The notes beneath the pieces were generated by a model. The model was not told the origin of the DNA and made no database searches. It worked only from the letters and a program-made list of their open reading frames with translations. A DNA stretch of 64,000 nucleotides, taken from UBA7434 sp042090785. Its GTDB lineage: Bacteria > Pseudomonadota > Gammaproteobacteria > Pseudomonadales > UBA7434. This document shows positions 1 through 7,692 of the stretch, one piece after another; position 1 is the stretch's first letter, and every line of letters starts with the position of its first letter. A program made the position numbers and the translations under genes. The stretch is from positions 85,750-149,749 of the forward strand of contig JBELIP010000003.1 in NCBI GenBank assembly GCA_042090785.1, written 5' to 3'.

Positions 1-1
1 C

Positions 2-106
2 TTTCTACTGACAGAAACCAGCCATATTCTGTTAGACGCCATTCAATTAATGAAACAGCAAGATAACAGGAAAACAGTCCGCACCCCACTAGCAGTCAAT
101 CAATAA
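2..106 (+). CDS. Possible 3' end of an unidentified gene cut by the window edge
   Basis: An open frame enters from the left edge and runs 34 codons to a TAA at 104-106. The translated end (FLLTETSHILLDAIQLMKQQ followed by a short basic tail) has a protein-like composition. A strong inverted repeat follows nine bases after the stop, as expected for a gene end. I do not recognise the family and the fragment is too short to assign. It could also be a chance open frame. Confidence 0.35.
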   Translation, partial: FLLTETSHILLDAIQLMKQQDNRKTVRTPLAVNQ

Positions 107-114
107 CTAACAAT

Positions 115-157
115 ATCAACCTATCTTTTTATAGCAATATAATTTGGATAGGTTGAT
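115..157. terminator. Inverted repeat between the edge gene and gor, probable bidirectional terminator
   Basis: Perfect 11-bp arms at 115-125 and 147-157 (ATCAACCTATC and GATAGGTTGAT) surround a 21-base AT-rich loop. The plus strand continues with CGTTTT. It lies between a plus-strand gene end and the minus-strand end of gor, so it could serve both. The long loop makes it less typical than a short-loop terminator. Confidence 0.5.
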
Positions 158-175
158 CGTTTTAAACTAGCTTAC

Positions 176-1537
176 CTAGTCTCGCTTGCTGCGCATAGTC
201 ACAAACTCTTCTGCCGCCGTTGGATGAATACCAATAGTGCTATCAAAATGCGCTTTAGTCGCTCCCGCGTTTATTGCTACCGCTAAACCTTGAATAATTT
301 CACCCGCTTCGGCACCAAGCATGTGAACACCTAACACTTTGTCTGAAGCTGCATCGACAACCATCTTCATAAATGTCCGCTCGGTATTTCCACTTAAAGT
401 ATGTTTTAAATGGCGAAACTCTGATTGATAGATATCGACATTCGCGTAGCGCTGTTTCGCTTCAGATTCAGACAAGCCCACCGTGGCAATATTCGGCTGA
501 CAGAAAACAGCAGTAGCAATATTGTCATAATCAACTTTTCGTGGCGCCGATTTATAATAAGTGTCAACAAAAGCCATACCCTGCGCCAAAGCTACGGGCG
601 TCAATTCAGGCGTACCAATAATATCACCTAAGGCATAGATACTCGGTTCGGCGGATTGAAAATAATCATCGACAATAATGGTACCGTTATCCCGCGTTTT
701 AACTGCAGTGTTAGCCAAGCCGAGATCAGCTGTATAAGCTTTACGTCCTGTTGCGTATAGCACCTCGCCATAGCTTTGCTCATTACCTGATTTAAACCGG
801 ACTAATAACTCACCGTTAGCCAGCTTAGTAATGCTTTCAATATCCGTTTCTAACGAAAGAACCACACCCTTTTTAACCATCTCGTTGGCCAAGGTAACAC
901 CAAGATCATGATCAAATTGCTTTAATAATTGCTTACCACGATAAGCCAACTCTGTTTGCACGCCTAGACCGTTAAGTATGCCGGCAAACTCAACAGCAAT
1001 ATAACCACCGCCGACGACCAATGCCTTTTGTGGCAATTGTTCAAGATAAAAAACATCATCAGAAGTAATAACATATTCAGCGCCGACAAATGTTGGCACA
1101 TACGGACGACCGCCTGCCGTTATTAATATGCGCTCAGCAGTAATTGATTGGCCATTAATCATTACTGTATGCTTATTAACAATAGTGGCACGACCATTTA
1201 TCACCGTCACCCCTGCATTATCAAGCATGCTTTGGTAAATTGTATTAAGACGGGCTATCTCAGTATTTTTATTATCGCGCAGTGTTGGCCAGTTAAATTC
1301 AGCACCCGTAACATCCCAGCCAAACCCATTTGCATCACTAAAGTCATCATGAAAATGCGAACCATAATAAAAAAGTTTTTTCGGTACACAACCCACATTA
1401 ACACAGGTGCCTCCCAGATATTTCTCTTCTGCTACAGCAACGCTTGCACCTGTTGCCGCAGCTATTCTTGAAGCGCGTACACCGCCAGAACCAGCGCCAA
1501 TAACAAACAGATCGTAGTCAAACGATTCATTAAACAA
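176..1537 (-). CDS. gor: Glutathione-disulfide reductase
   Basis: Cytosolic flavoprotein that reduces glutathione disulfide with NADPH. The 453-residue length is normal for the family. An N-terminal FAD-binding GAGSGG motif (about residues 14-19) is followed by the redox-active disulfide motif GGTCVNVGCVPKK, with cysteines 45 and 50. A second Rossmann motif (VVGGGYIAVEFAG) binds NADPH, and the downstream YRGK supports NADPH rather than NADH use. The C-terminus carries the HPTAAEE block with the catalytic His-Glu pair. The start is TTG, with AGGA nine to ten bases upstream; no better ATG exists in frame. It appears to be transcribed alone. The glutathione-specific assignment over other disulfide reductases rests on overall similarity. 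Confidence 0.95.
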   Translation of the reverse strand: MFNESFDYDLFVIGAGSGGVRASRIAAATGASVAVAEEKYLGGTCVNVGCVPKKLFYYGSHFHDDFSDANGFGWDVTGAEFNWPTLRDNKNTEIARLNTIYQSMLDNAGVTVINGRATIVNKHTVMINGQSITAERILITAGGRPYVPTFVGAEYVITSDDVFYLEQLPQKALVVGGGYIAVEFAGILNGLGVQTELAYRGKQLLKQFDHDLGVTLANEMVKKGVVLSLETDIESITKLANGELLVRFKSGNEQSYGEVLYATGRKAYTADLGLANTAVKTRDNGTIIVDDYFQSAEPSIYALGDIIGTPELTPVALAQGMAFVDTYYKSAPRKVDYDNIATAVFCQPNIATVGLSESEAKQRYANVDIYQSEFRHLKHTLSGNTERTFMKMVVDAASDKVLGVHMLGAEAGEIIQGLAVAINAGATKAHFDSTIGIHPTAAEEFVTMRSKRD

Positions 1538-1708
1538 AATGAGGTTTCCTTTTTTAAATGACTATAAACATAATCTAGTCATCTGATTATGACATATAAA
1601 ACTATGATATATGGAAAGAAAGACCTTGAAAACAAATGAGAGAAAATGAGAAAGGAAAACTAAGCGATGATTTTCTACGATAAAAAAGAAAGGCTTACAA
1701 ACGTCAGC

Positions 1709-1951
1709 TTAGACTTCAACATCAAGCCTTGCCGTTCGGCGACGGTCTATATTTCTACGAGTATCCAATAAAGGCGTTTGATTTTTTACTCTGCGATCAC
1801 GATTACGCCGACGGTCAACAAACTTAGGCTGTTTAGTTGGGTCAATACCCGGAGCATTAACCGTCGTTCTTGCCGTTTCTGCAGGCGAACGCTGATTATT
1901 ATCCGAAGCTGGGGCGGTTACGGTAGAACCAACATTAGCGATGTTAACCAT
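1709..1951 (-). CDS. Small arginine-rich protein with a duplicated DRRRNxDRR motif
   Basis: An 80-residue hypothetical protein. The N-terminal half is rich in Ala, Thr, Asn and Pro and looks disordered. The C-terminal half carries two related basic blocks, VDRRRNRDRR and LDTRRNIDRRR, separated by about ten residues. Such Arg-Asp motifs recur in short uncharacterised proteobacterial proteins. No signal peptide or membrane segment is visible. It is flanked by about 170 bases before gor and 260 bases after cysG, so it is probably monocistronic. The ribosome binding site is weak. Nucleic-acid or acidic-partner binding is conceivable from the charge but is not shown by the sequence. Confidence 0.6.
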   Translation of the reverse strand: MVNIANVGSTVTAPASDNNQRSPAETARTTVNAPGIDPTKQPKFVDRRRNRDRRVKNQTPLLDTRRNIDRRRTARLDVEV

Positions 1952-2210
1952 AAAAATTGCTCTAACTTTAGCTTATCTATAAGTCTAGTTAATCCAGCAA
2001 TATACAATAATAGAATAAAAATACGAGCTAACGATTTAAAATAGCTGCACTGGATATTATGAGTATCGGCAACGACTGAAAAAACTTTATAAGTGAAATC
2101 GTAAGACTGCTCAAACTGCTTATATGTTTTATTTTTCTGCTTAAAAATCAGCGAGATAGAAGAAATGGATGATGGATGTTTCTGCTGTGATTGTGACCGA
2201 CTTATCCGAG

Positions 2211-3602
2211 CTAACTGTGTTTGAGCCACTGTAAACGGCTATGCAGACTAACCACACTGCCAATAACAATTAACGTTGGCGCATGAACTTCGCGGTCCTT
2301 AATAATCGCATTTATCGTTGCTAAAGTACCCACATGCGTTTGCTGCTCGGGCGTGGTGCCGCGCTCAATAAGCGCAACCGGTGTATCGGCTGCTTTGCCA
2401 TGAGCAATTAACTGATGACAGATAATCTCTAGACCAATAAGTCCCATATAAATAACTACAGTTTGCGAATCTGGTAGCAGTTCTTGCCAAGGCAAATCCA
2501 TGGAGCCATCTTTTAAATGCCCTGTTAAAAAACGCACCGACTGAGCATGATCACGATGCGTTAATGGAATACCAGAATAACAAGCGCAACCGTTAGCTGC
2601 CGAAATACCTGGGACAATTTGAAAAGGAATACCGTGCTCTGTAAGCCCTTCTATTTCTTCGCCACCACGGCCAAAAATAAAAGGGTCACCGCCTTTTAAG
2701 CGTACAACCTTATTACCTGCTTTAGCCAAATCAATTAATAACTGGTTAATTTCGCCTTGTGGCAAAGCATGATGACTTCTGGCCTTGCCCACATAAATTC
2801 TTTCGGCGTCTCGGCGCGTCATATCAACAATCGCCGGCGCGACTAAGCGATCATAAAGTACAACATCAGCGCGCTGCATTAGGCGGAGTGCTTTAAAGGT
2901 TAATAAATCAGGGTCACCAGGGCCTGCGCCAACTAAATAAACCTCGCCTTTCATCACATTATTTTCAACAACATCACTGAGATATTCGTTAAACAATTCA
3001 CCTGCCTCAGCACTACGGCCAGCTAAAACACGCTCAGAAATTTCACTGTCGAGCATTTGTTCCCAAAACTGACGCACTCGTGACTCACTATTGTTTAGAG
3101 CCACTCTAACAGCTGTCCGCCGTTCAGCAATAAAGTCACCCAGCTCACCTATATTAGCGGGCACACTACTCTCAATTTGGCTTCGAATAGAACGGGCAAG
3201 CACTGGCGCGGCACCAGAACTTGAAACGGAAATTAATAATGGGGTTCTATCAATTAAAGCAGGAAAGATAACATCACATAAATCGGGAGAATCAACAATA
3301 TTAACTAGCACACCTAGACTGTTAGCATCGTTAGCCACTTGCTGATTTATAGTGTCTATGTCTGTGGCGCCAATGATAAAAATATGGCCATGTAAATCAT
3401 CAGTTTGGTATTTACGCTGAGTTAAAACGCCGCCAGATTGCTCTGCGAGCTCAGCTAAATCGTCGGCTATTTTTGGTGCAACAACATTAATAATTGCGCC
3501 AGCTTTATTCAGTAAAACGGCTTTTCTATAGGCGATATTACCGCCGCCAATAATTAAGCATGATTTACGTTTAACGTTAAAACAAAGCGGCAAATAGTCC
3601 AA
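2211..3602 (-). CDS. cysG: Siroheme synthase (trifunctional CysG)
   Basis: Makes siroheme, the cofactor of sulfite and nitrite reductases, from uroporphyrinogen III. The first roughly 210 residues are the precorrin-2 dehydrogenase/ferrochelatase part: an NAD-binding LIIGGGNIAYRKA motif near residue 16, then the SSSGAAPVLARSIR region. From about residue 217 follows the uroporphyrinogen-III C-methyltransferase part with VYLVGAGPGDPDLLT, VRLKGGDPFIFGRGGEE and VPGISAANG. At 463 residues it matches the E. coli fusion. Translation starts at TTG; the first residues (MDYLPL) match the usual CysG start. It lies 48 bases after serS on the same strand. cysH at 22.5 kb uses the same sulfur-assimilation pathway. 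Confidence 0.96.
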   Translation of the reverse strand: MDYLPLCFNVKRKSCLIIGGGNIAYRKAVLLNKAGAIINVVAPKIADDLAELAEQSGGVLTQRKYQTDDLHGHIFIIGATDIDTINQQVANDANSLGVLVNIVDSPDLCDVIFPALIDRTPLLISVSSSGAAPVLARSIRSQIESSVPANIGELGDFIAERRTAVRVALNNSESRVRQFWEQMLDSEISERVLAGRSAEAGELFNEYLSDVVENNVMKGEVYLVGAGPGDPDLLTFKALRLMQRADVVLYDRLVAPAIVDMTRRDAERIYVGKARSHHALPQGEINQLLIDLAKAGNKVVRLKGGDPFIFGRGGEEIEGLTEHGIPFQIVPGISAANGCACYSGIPLTHRDHAQSVRFLTGHLKDGSMDLPWQELLPDSQTVVIYMGLIGLEIICHQLIAHGKAADTPVALIERGTTPEQQTHVGTLATINAIIKDREVHAPTLIVIGSVVSLHSRLQWLKHS

Positions 3603-3650
3603 AGAAAATAACCTAAATAAAATCCAAGTAAAACCAAATAAAAATAATAG

Positions 3651-4934
3651 CTAAATAGAAAGCCGACCATTCATATAGGGCTGTAATACTTTAGGTATGC
3701 TTATACTGCCATCTTGATTTTGATAATTCTCAAGCACAGCGACCAACGTTCGCCCTACAGCTAAACCTGAACCATTTAAAGTATGGAGCAATTCTGGCTT
3801 ACCAGATTCAGCACTGCGCGCTCTAGCTTTTAAGCGCCGCGCTTGATAATCACCAAAATTACTACAAGAGCTTATTTCTCTATAACAATCCTGTGCAGGC
3901 AGCCATACTTCAAGATCGTAAGTCTTATGCGAGCCAAATGATAAATCGCCACCGCATAAAATAACTTTTCTATAAGGTAGCTCTAACTGCTGAAGAATAG
4001 ATTCTGCATGCCCTGTTAAAGATTCAAGCGCTGCTGCTGAATCTTCGGGCTTAACAACCTGGACCAACTCCACTTTTTCAAACTGATGCTGACGGATAAG
4101 GCCACGTGTATCACGACCATGACTACCCGCCTCACTACGAAAACAGCAAGTATGCGCAACAAACTTTAAGGGCAATGCTTTTGCATCTACAATATTGTCA
4201 CGGACTAAATTAGTAACGGGAACTTCGGCAGTAGGAATTAAGTAGTAGTCTGAGTCTACCGTTAACTTAAATAAATCCTCTTCAAACTTTGGCAGCTGCC
4301 CCGTACCGGTTAAAGCCTCAGCGTTAACAATAAGCGGCACATTCACCTCAAGGTAGTCGTTTTGCTCAGTATGTTGATCAAGCATAAACTGCGCTAGCGC
4401 TCGATGTAAACGAGCAACGCCACCTTTTAAAACAACAAAACGCGTGCCTGTCATTTGCGCGGCAACTTCAAAGTCTAAACCCTGAGCTTTAGCACCAAGG
4501 GCAACATGGTCTAATACATCAAAATCAAATGTCCGCGGCGTACCCCAACGTAAAAGTTCTACATTATCGGCTTCATCTTTACCTGCAGGCACCTCAGCAT
4601 CTGGAATATTGGGTACATCGTATAAAAATTGTTGTAACTTTTCATCGACATCACTGGCTTGCTGTTTGAGCGCCGATAAACTGCTATCAATTAAGGCCAA
4701 GGTTTCATTCACTTGCGCTTTAGCATCATCTACCGATAAGCCGCCTTGTACTAACTCACCAATTTTTTTAGAGGCCTGCTTGCGCTTAGCCAAAAGTGAC
4801 TGCGATTCAATATCGCTATGCTTACGCTCGGCATCTAACGCTTGAAATTGCGCCTTATCTAATTGATACCCTTTAATGGTAAGTGCTTCGGCAACATCAT
4901 CTAAATGACTGCGTAAGTATTTTATATCAAGCAT
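3651..4934 (-). CDS. serS: Seryl-tRNA synthetase
   Basis: Charges tRNA-Ser, and tRNA-Sec if present, with serine in the cytosol. The N-terminal roughly 110 residues form the antiparallel coiled-coil arm that grips the long variable arm of tRNA-Ser (RKHSDIESQSLLAKRKQASK and following). The class II catalytic core shows the TAEVPVTN serine-binding segment, motif 2 FRSEAGSHGRDTRG near residue 265, and motif 3 GSGLAVGRTLVAVLE. Length 427 is typical. It starts at ATG and sits between crcB and cysG in the same order as in Pseudomonas. A substrate tRNA, tRNA-Ser(GGA), is encoded at the right end of this window. Confidence 0.97.
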   Translation of the reverse strand: MLDIKYLRSHLDDVAEALTIKGYQLDKAQFQALDAERKHSDIESQSLLAKRKQASKKIGELVQGGLSVDDAKAQVNETLALIDSSLSALKQQASDVDEKLQQFLYDVPNIPDAEVPAGKDEADNVELLRWGTPRTFDFDVLDHVALGAKAQGLDFEVAAQMTGTRFVVLKGGVARLHRALAQFMLDQHTEQNDYLEVNVPLIVNAEALTGTGQLPKFEEDLFKLTVDSDYYLIPTAEVPVTNLVRDNIVDAKALPLKFVAHTCCFRSEAGSHGRDTRGLIRQHQFEKVELVQVVKPEDSAAALESLTGHAESILQQLELPYRKVILCGGDLSFGSHKTYDLEVWLPAQDCYREISSCSNFGDYQARRLKARARSAESGKPELLHTLNGSGLAVGRTLVAVLENYQNQDGSISIPKVLQPYMNGRLSI

Positions 4935-5040
4935 GAAATTTAAAGCCTTGTGTCTATTGTGCGTATTATGAATATGTGGTTATTTTGAATAAGTTTATCT
5001 GTTTAATGGTGCGGTAAAGCTGACAGCCATCGTTTTATTA

Positions 5041-5448
5041 CTACCAGCGGGCTAGTTCAATACCTGTCCACGTCAAAAAAAGGCATATTATCACGCTGCC
5101 CAGTACATATACCATTGCCGTTAGCCACTCACCTTGCTGCAATAAGCCAAGCGCTTCTAACGAAAAAGTTGAGAATGTGGTTAATGCGCCTAGAAAACCG
5201 ACAATTAATAATGGCCGCCAGCTCTCGGCTATTAAGCCTTTTTCAGTAATGACTACGAATAAAACACCTATCATCAGCGCACCAATGGCATTAGCAAGCA
5301 AAGTACCTAATAGCGCAGCTGTCGGCAGAAATGATTCAAAACGCTGCACAGCCCAAACGCTTATAGCAAATCGCAACATAGCGCCCAAAGCGCCGCCAAG
5401 ACCAATAACCATAAACGTTGAAAATGTTGTTTGAATCACAAGAAGCAC
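5041..5448 (-). CDS. crcB: Fluoride ion channel CrcB/Fluc
   Basis: Small inner-membrane protein that exports fluoride as a dual-topology dimer. About 130 residues contain four hydrophobic helices. Family hallmarks are GGALGAMLRF near the N-terminus, the TLLANAIGALMIG segment with the conserved Asn, and GFLGALTTFSTFS with the Phe/Thr track that lines the pore. The listed start is GTG; a second GTG three codons later has a better-placed AGG, so the first residues are uncertain. It lies 25 bases downstream of rarA and is probably cotranscribed with lolA-rarA. I found no recognisable fluoride riboswitch in the short spacer. Confidence 0.93.
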   Translation of the reverse strand: MLLVIQTTFSTFMVIGLGGALGAMLRFAISVWAVQRFESFLPTAALLGTLLANAIGALMIGVLFVVITEKGLIAESWRPLLIVGFLGALTTFSTFSLEALGLLQQGEWLTAMVYVLGSVIICLFLTWTGIELARW

Positions 5449-5473
5449 CTATTCATTATAGTTAAGAGACGGT

Positions 5474-6850
5474 CTATAAAAATTTTTTAATGGGATAACG
5501 TGGCAATTCGCTTGCCGCATCAAGTGCTTTAAAGCGCGCCAGCTTAGCTTTTATTTTTGCTTCTAGCCCTTGTTCGACGGGTTGATACAACACCTCATCT
5601 TTTAAAGCCTCAGGGAAATAATTCTCGCCAGCGGCATAGGCCTCATCATAATCATGTGCGTAGCGATACTCCGCACCGTAATCTAAGGACTTCATTAAAT
5701 CGGTAGGCGCATTGCGAAGATGTAGCGGTACGGGCTCGGCCCCATACTCTTTCGCCAATATTTTTGCTTGCGCCAGGGCTTTATAAACTGCATTGCTTTT
5801 GGGTGCTACGGCCAAATACACCACCGCCTGCGCCAAACTCAATTCGCCTTCAGGGCTGCCTAAGCGACTCTGCACATCCCACGCGTTTAAGGCTATATTT
5901 AACGCGCGCGGATCAGCATTACCAATATCCTCACTCGCCATACGAACAACGCGACGGGCAATATAAAGTGGATCGCAGCCACCTTCAAGCATGCGCGCAA
6001 ACCAGTATAAAGCGGCATCAGGTGCACTACCTCTAACGGATTTATGAAGTGCTGATATTTGATCGTAAAAATGTTCACCTTTATTATCAAAGCGAGAAGC
6101 CCGCTCACGCAACACCTCTTTGAGTAACTTATCATCGACGTTAGTCAGCTTTCTAGCGCTAGCAAATTGCACAGCAAGTTCAAGCATACCCAATGCAGAA
6201 CGAGCATCGCCATCGGCTACAGTGGCAACTTTATGTACAACCTCAGCACTCACTTCAATACCACAATCGCCAAGCCCATTCTCAACATCGCTTATAGCGC
6301 GCGTTAACACCTTAACCAAATCTGCCGTAGATAACGATTGCAGCGTATAAACACGGACACGTGAGAGTAAGGCATTATTTAATTCAAAAGAGGGATTTTC
6401 TGTAGTGGCGCCAATAAAAACAAATAAACCATCTTCAATATGTGGCAATAAAGCATCTTGCTGCGACTTATTAAAACGGTGCACCTCATCAATGAAGAGT
6501 AAGGTGTTTATGTTGGTTTGCTGCCGTTGCTTGGCAAGCTCAACCACTTGCCGAATATCTTTAACGCCCGCACTCACTGCTGATAGCGTTTCAAACTGAG
6601 CACGACTTTGCAGGGCTAAAATTTTGGCTAAAGTGGTTTTACCGGTTCCTGGTGGCCCCCATAAAATCATGGAGTGAAGCTCGCCATTAAGTAACGCCTG
6701 ACGCAAAGCTGAATCGGGACCTAGGATATGCTCCTGACCACAATAAGTATCGATGCTTGTTGGTCTAACGCGCGCAGCTAATGGCTTATCATGACGCATC
6801 CGCATGGCCGAATCATTAAAATCAAAACCGCTAGCATGGGAATCTGTCAT
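5474..6850 (-). CDS. rarA: Replication-associated recombination protein A (RarA/MgsA)
   Basis: AAA+ ATPase of the clamp-loader clade that acts at stalled replication forks. The Walker A motif WGPPGTGKTTLAK is near residue 65, the Walker B LLFIDEVHRFNKSQQDALL near residue 120, and sensor 1 IGATTENPSFELN follows. The C-terminal region with GCDPLYIARRVVRMASEDIG is the tetramerisation part specific to RarA. The 458 residues include a slightly long N-terminus. Its start codon overlaps the lolA stop by four bases (6847-6850), so translation is probably coupled to lolA, the arrangement known from other gammaproteobacteria. Confidence 0.96.
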   Translation of the reverse strand: MTDSHASGFDFNDSAMRMRHDKPLAARVRPTSIDTYCGQEHILGPDSALRQALLNGELHSMILWGPPGTGKTTLAKILALQSRAQFETLSAVSAGVKDIRQVVELAKQRQQTNINTLLFIDEVHRFNKSQQDALLPHIEDGLFVFIGATTENPSFELNNALLSRVRVYTLQSLSTADLVKVLTRAISDVENGLGDCGIEVSAEVVHKVATVADGDARSALGMLELAVQFASARKLTNVDDKLLKEVLRERASRFDNKGEHFYDQISALHKSVRGSAPDAALYWFARMLEGGCDPLYIARRVVRMASEDIGNADPRALNIALNAWDVQSRLGSPEGELSLAQAVVYLAVAPKSNAVYKALAQAKILAKEYGAEPVPLHLRNAPTDLMKSLDYGAEYRYAHDYDEAYAAGENYFPEALKDEVLYQPVEQGLEAKIKAKLARFKALDAASELPRYPIKKFL

Positions 6851-7584
6851 TGGCGGTGAATAATATCGGTATAAGCAGGAGGGCTTAATTCAAAACGTTT
6901 ATTGTTAATCGCTGCCTCAACATTAATCGCTGTAAATTCAAAACGACTGCTTTGCTGCAAGTCGTCAAGAATTGAAATTGCTTGCAGTACACCCGCTTTA
7001 AATTCAAGTGTAAGCACCTCAAATAAACCCTCATTACTCAGTGGCTTTAAGCTGAACAACTGCCTTAAAGGCGCGCTAACTTCTGACAAGGTTGCTGAGG
7101 ATGAGGCCACCGCCATGATTTCAGTGACTATAAATTGCTTAGCTATTGCCTCAGCATCGCCAGATAACAACAACACTGGCATAGCTGAAAGCTGACCCGA
7201 TAAAGGCTCAATAATTAATTGGTCGATATCACTATCGTATTGAAAAAATTGCTGCTCATTAACAATTAATGTTTGCTCTAACGGTTCAACAATATCCCAG
7301 CGAAGCTTGTCGGGGCGCGCTAGCCACATTTTGCCGCTTGACTGATCAACGATAACGCCATTGGCATCACGTACTGTTTGTTTAAAATTCGCTTGAAAAT
7401 AAACACTTCGCGATAACAAATCGGCTAATACCGCTTGGTGTTCTGCAGATGGAATTTCTGCTGATAAACTTTCTGACGCTGAGCTTTCTACAGCATCATT
7501 CGCAAAAACTCGACCAGCCACAAGCGACATGAATATCATGAAAATAAAAATGTTGAATTTATAAAGCATTACATTTCTTTGCAT
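6847..7584 (-). CDS. lolA: Outer-membrane lipoprotein carrier protein LolA
   Basis: Periplasmic chaperone that ferries lipoproteins from LolCDE to LolB. An N-terminal signal peptide (FNIFIFMIFMSLVAGRVFA, cleavage probably before ND) is followed by the LolA fold. Visible features are the YFQANFKQTVRD strand, the SGKMWLARPDKLRWDI segment typical of the family, and the DIDQLIIEPLSGQLSAMPVLLLSGD region. It is 245 residues long, slightly longer than E. coli LolA because of an acidic insert after the signal peptide. It is the first gene of the lolA-rarA-crcB run and lies 108 bases downstream of ftsK, as in related genomes. Confidence 0.93.
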   Translation of the reverse strand: MQRNVMLYKFNIFIFMIFMSLVAGRVFANDAVESSASESLSAEIPSAEHQAVLADLLSRSVYFQANFKQTVRDANGVIVDQSSGKMWLARPDKLRWDIVEPLEQTLIVNEQQFFQYDSDIDQLIIEPLSGQLSAMPVLLLSGDAEAIAKQFIVTEIMAVASSSATLSEVSAPLRQLFSLKPLSNEGLFEVLTLEFKAGVLQAISILDDLQQSSRFEFTAINVEAAINNKRFELSPPAYTDIIHRQ

Positions 7585-7692
7585 TATTAACGGCCTTTAG
7601 CTGGCTTTATTAGTTAACGATTATCAGCACAGTGATAACCGTCAAACTTGGACAGTTATCAGCTAAAAATTATCCAAGCAAACTACTGACTG

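Noticed and set aside
1918..2229. 103-codon minus-strand frame between cysG and the Arg-rich gene
   Set aside because: It overlaps the cysG 3' end and the start of the small gene, and shows no protein-like pattern; more likely leader sequence.
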